NCBI GenBank assembly: GCA_024637395.1 | Contig: JAGXFG010000099.1 | Coordinates: 1 to 58,017, forward strand | Origin: Burkholderiaceae bacterium | GTDB taxonomy: Bacteria > Pseudomonadota > Gammaproteobacteria > Burkholderiales > Burkholderiaceae_E | Direction of reading: 5' to 3' | DNA length: 58,017 nt | Shown: one piece after another, positions 9,575 to 17,110 of the stretch | How the letters are laid out: every line of letters starts with the position of its first letter | Numbering within the stretch: position 1 is the first letter of the stretch | The notes under the pieces: generated by a model | Seen by the model: the letters and a program-made list of their open reading frames with translations, nothing else | Databases searched by the model: none | What the model was told of the DNA's origin: nothing | Program-made: the position numbers and the translations under genes

Positions 9575-10482
9575 GTAATTTCCTCACCGTTGCAGAAATC
9601 GCCGATCACCTGCGCATCCGCCCGCGCAAGGTCTACGCGCTGGTGGCCGCTGGCGAAATTCCCCACCGCCGCGCCGGAGCCAGGCTGATCTTCGACCGCC
9701 AGGAGATCGAGTCCTGGCTACGCGGCCAGGGCAGTGCGCAGGAGACGCCCAGGGCGCGGCCCCCGGCGATGATCGCCGGCAGCCACGATCCGCTGCTGGA
9801 GTGGGCGGTACGGGCGAGCGGCGCGACCCTGGCGTTGATGACCCGCGGCAGCCGCGATGGTCTCGAGCAGATGGTCGCCGGCGAAGCCTGCGCGGCGGCG
9901 CTGCACTTTCCGCAACCGGCGGGTGCCCCCGCTGACCAGGGCGGCGCGGGCAATGCGGCCCAGGCAACCCTGGTCGGCGCCGAACGCCCCTGGGTACTGA
10001 TCGCCTGGGCGCGGCGCACCCAGGGGTTGGTGGTTGCGCCCGGCAACCCGCTGGCCATCCACGGCATGGCGGACCTGGCGCGCACCGCGGCGCTGCGCAT
10101 TGGCCGGCGCCAGAGCGGTGCTGGCAGCCGCGAGTTGTTCGATCAGTTGGTCAGTGACGCCGATCTGGGCGCGAGCCTGTCCGAGGCAGGATTCGTCGAT
10201 GGGCTGACCAGCGAGGACGAGGTCGGACTCGCAGTTCGCGAGGGCCGGATCGACTGCGGGCTGGCGATCGAGGTTGCGGCCCGGCGCAACGGGCTGGATT
10301 TCGTGCCGCTGGTCGACGAACGACTCGACTTGCTGATCGACCGGGGAAGCTACTTCGAGGCGCCGCTGCAGTCCTTGTTCGGGTTTACGCACAGCGCTGA
10401 ATTTCGCGACCGTGCCGCCGCGCTCCCCGGCTATTCGGTCGCCGAACTGGGGACGGTGCGCTGGAACTCCGCCGCCAACTGA
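9571..10482 (+). CDS. One-component regulator: excisionase-type HTH fused to a substrate-binding-protein-like domain
   Basis: The 303-residue protein has two parts. Residues 1-50 (FLTVAEIADHLRIRPRKVYALV, then an arginine-rich recognition segment ending in EIESWLR) form a MerR/excisionase-like helix-turn-helix. Residues about 65-295 (LLEWAVRASGATLALMTRGSRDGL, AGSRELFDQLV, GLAIEVAARRNGLDFVPL) match the PBP-like domain of COG1910 type, related to oxyanion-binding proteins but without a signal peptide. It overlaps tupC by four bases. A cytoplasmic sensor of tungstate or molybdate controlling the tup genes is the simplest reading, inferred from context. The ligand has not been shown. Confidence 0.85.
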   Translation: MSNFLTVAEIADHLRIRPRKVYALVAAGEIPHRRAGARLIFDRQEIESWLRGQGSAQETPRARPPAMIAGSHDPLLEWAVRASGATLALMTRGSRDGLEQMVAGEACAAALHFPQPAGAPADQGGAGNAAQATLVGAERPWVLIAWARRTQGLVVAPGNPLAIHGMADLARTAALRIGRRQSGAGSRELFDQLVSDADLGASLSEAGFVDGLTSEDEVGLAVREGRIDCGLAIEVAARRNGLDFVPLVDERLDLLIDRGSYFEAPLQSLFGFTHSAEFRDRAAALPGYSVAELGTVRWNSAAN

Positions 10483-10505
10483 ACCGGGCGAGTCGCCGGC
10501 TGGTT

Positions 10506-11147
10506 CTACCAGCGCAGTAGCCGCGGCCCGAGCAGAGCACCGAGCGCGGTCGGGATCAGCATGCCCAGCAAAGACCAGAACGCGATGAAGGGCGCCGCCG
10601 ATTCCGGGCAATGAAGACAGTAGACGAGCGCGCCCATGGCACCCGCCAGGAACCCAGCAGCGGCTCCGGCGAGTCGCAGGCGGGTCGGCGCCAGGTCGCG
10701 CATAACCCACATCAGTGCAACAAACAGCGGTGCCGACAAGAGGGCGATCAGCAACGGACAAGAATCAGCGGTCGCACCGAAGAAGAGCTGCCCGCGCTCG
10801 CCCGAGCCGGCCCGAACCAGCACGAGTGCAGCCAGCGCCCAGATCGCCACCACCGGAGCCGCCAACGCGAACGGCACCCCCGCCAGCCGCCTTCCCGGCC
10901 GCGACACGCGCAGCACGCCCAGCAAAGCGGCGCCCACCAGGGCGGCAACGAACCCAACCTTGACCCAGAACATCGGCTGCAGCGCGGCGCTCGCCAGATC
11001 GGGCCGGACCCCGAGCAGGCTGGCCATGAGCGCGATCGCGCCGACCAGTCCCAACCCCAGCGCCGCGCCGTGGCGGCGCATCACCTGGCTCGGCCGCACC
11101 GGCTCAACGCCGGTCGCCAGCAGGTTCACCAGTTCGTCGGTTCTCAT
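10506..11147 (-). CDS. NrsF-family (DUF1109) membrane anti-sigma factor
   Basis: Six-helix inner-membrane protein of 213 residues that should hold the adjacent ECF sigma factor inactive. The sequence starts [17 protein letters not shown], as in NrsF/DUF1109 proteins, and has membrane segments across residues 28-210. Cysteines are at 130 (ATADSCP), 177 and 180 (YCLHC); Cys130 and Cys180 fall almost exactly where the paired, functionally important cysteines of Caulobacter NrsF lie (131 and 181). The gene overlaps the sigma gene by four bases, as expected for a sigma/anti-sigma pair. Sensing of thiol-reactive metals or oxidants is inferred. Confidence 0.88.
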   Translation of the reverse strand: MRTDELVNLLATGVEPVRPSQVMRRHGAALGLGLVGAIALMASLLGVRPDLASAALQPMFWVKVGFVAALVGAALLGVLRVSRPGRRLAGVPFALAAPVVAIWALAALVLVRAGSGERGQLFFGATADSCPLLIALLSAPLFVALMWVMRDLAPTRLRLAGAAAGFLAGAMGALVYCLHCPESAAPFIAFWSLLGMLIPTALGALLGPRLLRW

Positions 11148-11689
11148 GCTTCCCTCTTGACTAGCGCAGCCAGCGCCTTGAGGCCCCGGTGCACACCGAC
11201 CTTGACCGCCGATTCCGACATTCCGGTGCGCTTGCTGGCTTCCGCCACCGACAGTCCTTCGAGCTTGCAGTGCACGATCGGCAGGCGCTGATTGTCGGGC
11301 AGCCGGGCCAGCAGCTTGCCCAAATCGCGGCGCGCATCCGCCGCCTCGATCTCAGGAGGGGCTTCGAGATCGAAACGCTCGTCGATGGAATCGCTCACTT
11401 GTTCATGGCCGGCGCGCCGCCGCAGCAGATCGACCAGCTTGTATTTCGCGATCGCGTGAATCCACGGCGTCAGCGGCTGACCGATGTCGTAGGTGTGGCG
11501 CTTGTTGTGTATCGCGAGCAGTGATTCCTGCACCAGATCCTCCACTTCGTCAGGCAAGCGGACCAGACGCTTGCGCAGGAAGGCACGCAGATGCGCACTC
11601 ATTTCCTGCAGAAACGTCCGGTAGGCCTGCGCATCACCAGCAAGCCCACTGAGCAGCAGCTTTCTGAGCCGCTCTTCACGAATCGCCAA
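11144..11689 (-). CDS. ECF sigma factor, SigF/NrsF-associated type
   Basis: RNA polymerase sigma factor with region 2 ([20 protein letters not shown] and [18 protein letters not shown]) and region 4 ([19 protein letters not shown] followed by the [17 protein letters not shown] helix-turn-helix). The longest frame begins at a GTG at 11719, and an ATG exists at 11707. I prefer the TTG at 11689, giving 181 residues, because a GTAACC-N16-CGAA promoter motif occupies 11707-11732 and its -10 covers the ATG. AGAAGGGCAGG directly precedes the TTG. It probably controls itself, nrsF and the divergent msrBA operon. Confidence 0.9.
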   Translation of the reverse strand: MAIREERLRKLLLSGLAGDAQAYRTFLQEMSAHLRAFLRKRLVRLPDEVEDLVQESLLAIHNKRHTYDIGQPLTPWIHAIAKYKLVDLLRRRAGHEQVSDSIDERFDLEAPPEIEAADARRDLGKLLARLPDNQRLPIVHCKLEGLSVAEASKRTGMSESAVKVGVHRGLKALAALVKREA

Positions 11690-11706
11690 CCTGCCCTTCT
11701 CTTGCA

Positions 11707-11732
11707 TTCGTTGGACCACGCCGTTTGGTTAC
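11707..11732 (-). promoter_or_regulatory. SigF-type promoter for the sigma/nrsF operon
   Basis: On the minus strand GTAACC (11732-11727), a 16-base spacer and CGAA (11710-11707) match the GTAACC-N16-CGAA motif described for Caulobacter SigF. Transcription should start near 11700, just before a ribosome-binding sequence and the TTG at 11689. This implies autoregulation. Confidence 0.7.
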
Positions 11733-11790
11733 AAGCGCCCTGCGCAATTCAATCTCTGGTCACCGCATGCGGAGGATTGTGCCCGTCACT

Positions 11791-11816
11791 GTAACCATCC
11801 GTCACTCCCCGCCGTA
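11791..11816 (+). promoter_or_regulatory. SigF-type promoter for msrB-msrA-cytochrome b
   Basis: GTAACC (11791-11796), a 16-base spacer and CGTA (11813-11816) face away from the sigma promoter. Spacing is identical to the copy on the other strand and the -10 differs by one base. The ribosome-binding site GGAGG at 11841 and the msrB ATG at 11851 follow at normal distance. Confidence 0.68.
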
Positions 11817-11850
11817 CTACCTGCCATGGATCACTTTACCGGAGGACACG

Positions 11851-12360
11851 ATGAATGACCGTCGCGCATCACTGAAATGGCTGCTCGGCCTCTCGGCACT
11901 GCCGCTCGTCTACGCGGGCATCTCACGAGCACCGGCGCGCACCGGTGCGCCGCTCAACAAGTCTGCCGCTCAATGGGCTGCGCTGCTGCCGCCGATGGCC
12001 TACCAGGTGCTGTTCGAGGAAGCTACCGAACGCGCCGGCAGCAGCCCGCTGAATGGCGAGAAGCGCGACGGCACCTTCGTTTGCGCGGCGTGTTTCCAAC
12101 CGCTCTTTGACAGCACCGCCAAGTACGACAGCGGCACCGGCTGGCCGAGCTTCTGGCAACCGCTGCCGGAAGCGGTTGCCACCAAGACCGATTTCAAGGC
12201 GATCTTCCCGCGCACCGAGTACCACTGCTCACGCTGCGAGGGGCATCAAGGCCATATCTTCGACGACGGCCCGCAACCGACGGGCAAGCGCTACTGCAAC
12301 AACGGCGTCGCGCTGCGCTTCGTGCCGCGCGCCGACGCCCTGCCGGAGCTGCGGACATGA
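11851..12360 (+). CDS. msrB: Exported methionine-R-sulfoxide reductase MsrB
   Basis: Reduces the R form of methionine sulfoxide in oxidised proteins. The 169-residue protein starts at the ATG at 11851, preceded by GGAGG. The N-terminus MNDRRASLKWLLGLSALPLV has paired arginines followed by a hydrophobic core, so a Tat signal is likely and the enzyme would act in the periplasm. The MsrB domain carries two zinc CxxC pairs (VCAACF and HCSRCEGH), GTGWPSFW, and the catalytic cysteine in KRYCNNGVALRF, where the usual IN is replaced by NN. It overlaps msrA by four bases. Confidence 0.93.
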   Translation: MNDRRASLKWLLGLSALPLVYAGISRAPARTGAPLNKSAAQWAALLPPMAYQVLFEEATERAGSSPLNGEKRDGTFVCAACFQPLFDSTAKYDSGTGWPSFWQPLPEAVATKTDFKAIFPRTEYHCSRCEGHQGHIFDDGPQPTGKRYCNNGVALRFVPRADALPELRT

Positions 12361-13025
12361 GGGCAGCGCTGCGCAACGGCATTCTTGCCACCGTCGCGGT
12401 ACTGCTGGCTGGCGCCGGCTTTGCCGCGGGCACGCAAGCGACCGGATCGGCCGCCATGTCAGCGGCAGAATCCGCCGCGGCGATGAACCCGCCCGCCGCT
12501 GCGGCGCGGGCGACGGCGATCTTCGCCGGCGGCTGCTTCTGGTGCCTGGAAGCCGACTTCGACAAGTTGCCGGGCGTGATCGACACGGAATCGGGCTACA
12601 CCGCCGGCCGAACCGAGCGCCCGACCTACGAGGAGGTGAGCTCCGGCGCTACCGGCTACACCGAGGCAGTACGAGTGACCTACGATCCGGCCAAAGTGAA
12701 CTACGAACAACTGATCACCTACTTCTGGCGCCATATCGACCCCACCGTCAAGGATCGCCAGTTCTGCGACGTCGGCTCGCAATACCGCAGCGGCATCTAC
12801 TGGGGCAACGCGCGCGAGCGTGAGATCGCCGAAAGCAGTCGCGCCGCACTGCTGCGCAGTGGCACGCTCGCTCAGGTCGAAACCGAAATCACGGCGGCCT
12901 CGGCGTTCTACCGGGCCGAGGAATACCACCAGGACTACTACCTGAAGAACCCGATCCGTTACGCGTTCTATCGCCGCAGTTGTGGACGCGACGCGCGGGT
13001 GCAGGAGATCTGGGTAGGCAAATGA
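12357..13025 (+). CDS. msrA: Exported methionine-S-sulfoxide reductase MsrA
   Basis: Reduces the S form of methionine sulfoxide. The 222-residue protein has an N-terminal signal peptide (ATVAVLLAGAGFAAG), an alanine-rich linker to about residue 50, then the MsrA domain with the catalytic FAGGCFWCLEADF, GYTAGRTERPTYEEV and the QFCDVGSQYRSGIYW segment. A further cysteine near the C-terminus (RRSCGRD) may act as a resolving residue. With MsrB it forms an exported repair pair driven by one operon and, by promoter motif, by the neighbouring ECF sigma factor. Its stop overlaps the cytochrome gene start. Confidence 0.93.
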   Translation: MRAALRNGILATVAVLLAGAGFAAGTQATGSAAMSAAESAAAMNPPAAAARATAIFAGGCFWCLEADFDKLPGVIDTESGYTAGRTERPTYEEVSSGATGYTEAVRVTYDPAKVNYEQLITYFWRHIDPTVKDRQFCDVGSQYRSGIYWGNAREREIAESSRAALLRSGTLAQVETEITAASAFYRAEEYHQDYYLKNPIRYAFYRRSCGRDARVQEIWVGK

Positions 13026-13627
13026 AATCCCGGCGATCAGCGCTCCGACCAATCCACCCGGCGTGGCTGCGGGCAACGCACTGGCTCAATGCGCTCGCGG
13101 TGGTGCTGCTCGTGATGAGCGGGTGGCGCATCTACAACGCATCGCCCCTGTTCGGGTTCCGCTTCGCCAATGAGATCACGCTGGGCGGCTGGCTCGGCGG
13201 CGCCATCCTGTGGCACTTCGCGGCGATGTGGCTGCTCGCCGCCAACGGCGTCGTCTACCTGCTGTGCAACGCCGCCACCGGCCGACTCTGGACGCAATTC
13301 TTTCCACTCTCGCCGCGCGCCATCGTCGCCGACCTGGGCGCGGCGTTGCGCGGCCAGCTCGCGCATGCCGACCCGCGCCGCTACAACGCCGTTCAGCGCG
13401 CCGCCTACCTGTTCGTGATCTGCGACGCGGCTCTGCTGGTGCTCTCGGGCCTGGTGCTGTGGAAGTCAGTTCAGTTCCCGCTGCTGCGCGAGTTGCTGGG
13501 CGGCTACGAGAGCGCCCGACGGGTGCATTTCTTCGCCATGGCCGGACTCGTGACTTTCGCGATCGTGCATCTGGCGATGGTTGCGCTGGTGCCGCGCACC
13601 TTGCTCCCCATGATCCGCGGCCGCTAA
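13022..13627 (+). CDS. Cytochrome b561-like membrane protein
   Basis: Integral membrane haem protein of about 201 residues with four to five membrane helices. Histidines are placed for haem ligation in ATHWLNALAVVLLV, ILWHFAAMWLL, ARRVHFFAMAGL and FAIVHLAMVAL, as in the cytochrome b561/Ni-hydrogenase b-subunit family. The ATG at 13022 overlaps the msrA stop. Such proteins usually pass quinol electrons to a periplasmic molybdoenzyme encoded next to them, and a stump of such an enzyme follows here. With that partner truncated, it may instead feed another periplasmic acceptor, perhaps the methionine sulfoxide reductases, but this is speculative. Confidence 0.85.
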   Translation: MKSRRSALRPIHPAWLRATHWLNALAVVLLVMSGWRIYNASPLFGFRFANEITLGGWLGGAILWHFAAMWLLAANGVVYLLCNAATGRLWTQFFPLSPRAIVADLGAALRGQLAHADPRRYNAVQRAAYLFVICDAALLVLSGLVLWKSVQFPLLRELLGGYESARRVHFFAMAGLVTFAIVHLAMVALVPRTLLPMIRGR

Positions 13628-13639
13628 GGAGTCACTGTG

Positions 13640-13960
13640 ATGATCAAGAGATCCCCTCGCAAACCCGCGATTGACGGCGATGCCGTCGTGCGGGAAGCGC
13701 TGCGCATCATGCAACCCTCTGGGCGGCGCAAATTTCTGCAGCGCACGCTCACGCTTGGTGGCTTGTCGCTACTGACCGGCTGCGCGACCGGCGACGACGC
13801 GAGCGTCGAGACGGCGCTGAAGAAAGTCTCGCGCTTCAACGACCGCGTGCAGGGCTGGCTGTTCGACCCCAACCAGCTGGCGCCAACCTATCCGGACTCG
13901 ATGATCACGCGAGCGTTCCCGTTCAACGCCTACTACGGCGAGGACGAGATGAAAAAGTAA
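13640..13960 (+). pseudogene. Truncated Tat-exported molybdopterin oxidoreductase (sulfite oxidase family), N-terminal part only
   Basis: This 106-residue frame has a good ribosome-binding site (AAGGAG) and a twin-arginine lipoprotein signal, GRRKFLQRTLTLGGLSLLTG followed by cysteine. It continues with segments that begin the SoxC/MsrP-like molybdopterin enzymes found beside cytochrome b561 genes: SRFNDRVQGWLFDPNQLAPT, then YPDSMITRAFPFNAYYGEDE. It ends abruptly at MKK-stop. From memory of the family the full enzyme has about 260 residues, so the molybdopterin domain with its Mo-binding cysteine is missing, and I found no continuation in any frame downstream. A 5' remnant left by a deletion or insertion is most likely; a short functional lipoprotein is a weaker alternative. 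Confidence 0.75.
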
Positions 13961-14053
13961 TGTAACGGCCAGCCCGGCTCCGTCAGCAAAGTGCCGATGG
14001 GTCGGGCCGAGGAGGTAATCGCGGCGAGCTACGAGTTGCTCGCCGCGGCACCC

Positions 14054-15379
14054 TCAGGAACGGGCGGGCCAGGCGGTCTTGTCGAGGTTGCCGTATTGGT
14101 CGAAGACGAGATCCGCCGGTTCCGAGAGAACCTCGATCCCGGGACGCGCCGCCAGGCTATCGAGCATGGCCTCGGAGGCCTGGATGTATTCCAGATGCAG
14201 CGTGTTCGGAACCCGCAGCATCTTGATCAGTTTCTGGTCGGCGGCGCCGCAAGTCTTGACCGCCGCCTGGATCGCGGCCAGGTCAGACGGCATCGCCATC
14301 GGCAACGCGGCCGCGGAGAGGATGTTCGAAGTGAGGCAGTTGGCATACACGGCCTCGCGATTGAACTTGTCGAAAAGCCGGTCGGTAATCACATCGGCCC
14401 GCGCCACCCCGTTGGCGTTGCCCTTGCTCTTGTCGGTCACGTCCAGCACCGCGATGCGTGACACGTCCGGGCCGCCGGTCATGGCCACGTTGGAGGAGCG
14501 GCCGGTGATGTTCGGGTCCATCCCCGTTCCCGAGTATTCCTTGCCGACGAAGTCGACCACGAGCACGTCGAGCGGTCCCGACGCCATCGCAGCATCCGGC
14601 GGACCGAGCGGCAGGCGCGGCATGTTGCGCATTGCCTCCTGCAGCAGTGGTTGCTCGGCCTCAATCAGCCCCTCGGGCGGCAGCACGACGATCCGCGCCA
14701 CCCGGTCGTAGGCGTTTTCGATGGAGCCGACGCCAAAGAGGATTGCCGCCTTTTGCAGTTTCACACGCGCCATCTGCTCGATCAGCCGGGGCAGCCATTC
14801 CAGCCCCCTGGCGTGACAGCCCTCGGCCCCGGATTGCTTGCCCAGCCCGATCGAGAGCATCTTTACGAGCCCGCTCTCGTTGGGTGCGCGGAAGCTGGTG
14901 TGGGGCTTGATCCGGTTGAAAAGGACAATGCCGTCTGCCTCATGGGCGTAGCGGTCGATTCGCACCGACATGCCGTTGTCGAGCCGCCCGAGCTCGACGG
15001 TCTCCATCGAGGACCTGATCGGACAGCCCGTGCGCTCCTCGGTGACGCCGAGCTTTGCCAGCAACTCGATCTGCCCGTCGGCGGAGGCTTCGCCATGACT
15101 GCCCATGGCTGGCACGATGAAAGGGTGGGCCCCGCGCGCTCTGATCTGCTGCACGATGGCTGCGACCATTTCGGGTAGGCTGGCCAGTCCGCGGCTGCCG
15201 ACCGTCAACGCCACGCTCATGCCCGGCTTAACCCGATCGAGGCATTGCGGGGCGGCCGCGAATGCCTCACGAATGCCAAGGCCCGGATCCGCGAGCTCGG
15301 CGCCGACGAAGTGTTGCCGCAGCAGCGCCATGCGGGGAACTCTGGTTCCGGCGAGCAACCTGACGTAGGACGGAGTCAT
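14054..15379 (-). CDS. LarA/DUF2088-like protein (lactate-racemase N-terminal domain family)
   Basis: A 441-residue protein with no signal peptide. Its N-terminal half has SVALTVGSRGLASLPEMV, PFIVPAMGSHGEASADGQ and LFNRIKPHTSFRA, resembling the DUF2088 domain that in LarA holds the nickel-pincer cofactor. No larB, larC or larE gene lies nearby, so lactate racemase activity cannot be assumed. The ATG at 15379 is chosen because AAGGA precedes it; the longer frame to 15415 has no such site. It is followed downstream by the stump of the molybdoenzyme (convergent) and preceded by an MFS transporter on the same strand, which may move its substrate. The reaction is unknown. Confidence 0.75.
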   Translation of the reverse strand: MTPSYVRLLAGTRVPRMALLRQHFVGAELADPGLGIREAFAAAPQCLDRVKPGMSVALTVGSRGLASLPEMVAAIVQQIRARGAHPFIVPAMGSHGEASADGQIELLAKLGVTEERTGCPIRSSMETVELGRLDNGMSVRIDRYAHEADGIVLFNRIKPHTSFRAPNESGLVKMLSIGLGKQSGAEGCHARGLEWLPRLIEQMARVKLQKAAILFGVGSIENAYDRVARIVVLPPEGLIEAEQPLLQEAMRNMPRLPLGPPDAAMASGPLDVLVVDFVGKEYSGTGMDPNITGRSSNVAMTGGPDVSRIAVLDVTDKSKGNANGVARADVITDRLFDKFNREAVYANCLTSNILSAAALPMAMPSDLAAIQAAVKTCGAADQKLIKMLRVPNTLHLEYIQASEAMLDSLAARPGIEVLSEPADLVFDQYGNLDKTAWPARS

Positions 15380-15566
15380 CTTTGTTCCTTGGTTAACAGT
15401 AATCGCCCAGCTCAATGGTTTACGGAGCGTGTCCAGGTTTGCAATGGGATGCCTAATTCATGCCGGCGTCAACCGACGATACCCGATCGCTACCGCCCTT
15501 CTCCGCTCGGCCAGCAGACTCCCCGGGAACGTTGGCGGAGCGCGCGTGCCTGAGCCATTCGCCGGC

Positions 15567-16709
15567 CTAGGCCTTGAGCTTGCCGCGATTAACCCACGCG
15601 CCCGCGAGCATCGCCGCCGACACCGCCCAGAACACCGGCGCCACGCCCAGCGCCGCACCGACCGCACCACTGAGCAGCGGCACCACGGTTTGCGCCAGGT
15701 TGGCCATCGTCATCCGCAGCCCGATTACCTCCCCGACCTTGTCCGGCGGCGAGGCGTCGTACATCACAGTGTTCGCCAACGGCCCGGTCAACCCCAGCCC
15801 GATCCCCATCAGGAATGCGATTGCCGCCAGCAAGGGATAGTTCTGGGTCAACGGCATGGCCAGGAATCCCAGCCCGATGGTGATGTGCGAGACGACAATC
15901 AGCGGCCAGGGCTGGTAGCGCCGCACCAGCGGATTCATGACCAGCCGGATCGACAGCGTTCCGCCCGAGAGAGCTGCCGCCAGGGTAGCGATCGCGGTCG
16001 CCGACAATCCGATCGAGAGCCCGTAGAGCGGCAGCATGAAACTCCAGATGCTCCAGATTGCGTTGTTCGACGCAGCAGCGATATAGGCGCGGCGCAATTC
16101 CGGGTCTTTGAGCAGCGCCCAGCCGGAAACCAGCGTCGGCTGCTCGCGGGCCTTGGCGGGCGCGGGCGGAAATTCGAGCAGACCCAGCCAGACCACCGCC
16201 ATCGGCGTGAACGCGAAAAGTGCCGTTACGAAGAACGCGCTGGCGTAGCCCAGGTGGTCGATCGAGAGCCCGGCGAGCAGCGGCCCCACGAAAACCGCCA
16301 CCGAGATCGCCAGCGCCAGAACGGTGAAGTTCGCCGGCCGGTCCTCGGGCCTGCCGTAACGACCCACCGTCTGGTGGGTGGTCATCTGGAACATGGAATT
16401 GAAGGTGCCCATCAGAGGCGCGGCGATGAACAGCGCCGGGATCTCATGCCAGACCCCGGCCACAACGGCGCCGAGCGTCACCATGAAGGAGGCCAGCATG
16501 ATCGGCTGGCGTGGTCCGGAACGGTCGATCCAGCGGCCTACCGGCACTGCTACCAGCGCGCTCACCAGGCCGAACAGCGCCGCCAGCAAGCCGATCAGGG
16601 CCGGCGAGGCGCCGAGGGAGGCGGCCAGCAGCATCACCGTCAGGCGCGACCCCGTCATCGCCATGTGGTTGAAAGCAGCCAGCGTGACGTAGCGATGGAG
16701 TGGCTTCAT
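15567..16709 (-). CDS. Major facilitator superfamily transporter
   Basis: A 380-residue inner-membrane protein with about twelve predicted helices. The MFS signature between helices 2 and 3 appears as GRWIDRSGPRQPIMLA, and the second half has ATLAAALSGGTLSIRL and LMGIGLGLTGPLANTVMYD. No feature indicates the substrate. It lies 187 bases before the LarA-like gene on the same strand; that gap holds no recognisable element. Immediately upstream is tRNA-Leu. Confidence 0.88.
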   Translation of the reverse strand: MKPLHRYVTLAAFNHMAMTGSRLTVMLLAASLGASPALIGLLAALFGLVSALVAVPVGRWIDRSGPRQPIMLASFMVTLGAVVAGVWHEIPALFIAAPLMGTFNSMFQMTTHQTVGRYGRPEDRPANFTVLALAISVAVFVGPLLAGLSIDHLGYASAFFVTALFAFTPMAVVWLGLLEFPPAPAKAREQPTLVSGWALLKDPELRRAYIAAASNNAIWSIWSFMLPLYGLSIGLSATAIATLAAALSGGTLSIRLVMNPLVRRYQPWPLIVVSHITIGLGFLAMPLTQNYPLLAAIAFLMGIGLGLTGPLANTVMYDASPPDKVGEVIGLRMTMANLAQTVVPLLSGAVGAALGVAPVFWAVSAAMLAGAWVNRGKLKA

Positions 16710-16747
16710 GAGATCGCGAAGATTGCGCGACTTGACTGCACTGCTAT

Positions 16748-16834
16748 TGGTGCCGGAGGCGGGAATCGAACCCGCACATCCTTTCGGATACTGGATTTTG
16801 AGTCCAGCGCGTCTACCAGTTCCACCACTCCGGC
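16748..16834 (-). tRNA. tRNA-Leu (anticodon CAA)
   Basis: An 87-base class II tRNA with encoded CCA. The acceptor GCCGGAG pairs with CTCCGGC, the anticodon stem CTGGA/TCCAG encloses the loop CTCAAAA (anticodon CAA), a variable arm follows, and the T-arm is GCGGG-TTCGATT-CCCGC. All stems are intact. A degenerate relative of this tRNA lies at 22161-22236 on the same strand. Confidence 0.97.
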
Positions 16835-16964
16835 AGGTGCGGTGATGAGGATGCGATTATCGGCATTAGCGGCGGTCGCGGCAAATCAGCCCGAAACAGT
16901 ACTCTTCCCGCCGGGACGGCACACCTGCCTTCCGAGTCTGCACATGGCTCCGGACACCGTCCGG

Positions 16965-17110
16965 TCAAACCTCATGACAGGCGACAAAGCGACCCGGCGC
17001 AAGCTCGCGCCACTGCGGGGACTCGACGCGGCAACGGGCAACGCAGCGCGGACAGCGGGGATGAAAATGGCAACCGCTCGGTGGGATCGCTCGCAGCAGC
17101 TCGACCGGTT
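16965..17110 (-). pseudogene. C-terminal remnant of an OppF/DppF-type peptide ABC transporter ATPase
   Basis: Reading the minus strand, the last 45 or so codons before the stop at 16967 give [19 protein letters not shown], then [20 protein letters not shown] and ACHEV. This is the cysteine-rich C-terminal tail of oligopeptide/dipeptide importer ATPases. Nothing upstream in the frame resembles an ATPase, so Walker and signature motifs are gone. It abuts a LysR fragment on the opposite strand. The rest of the transporter is absent. Confidence 0.75.

Noticed and set aside
13991-14461. Downstream frame as a frameshifted continuation of the truncated molybdoenzyme
   Set aside because: Its translation has no molybdopterin motif; it is antisense to the LarA-like gene.
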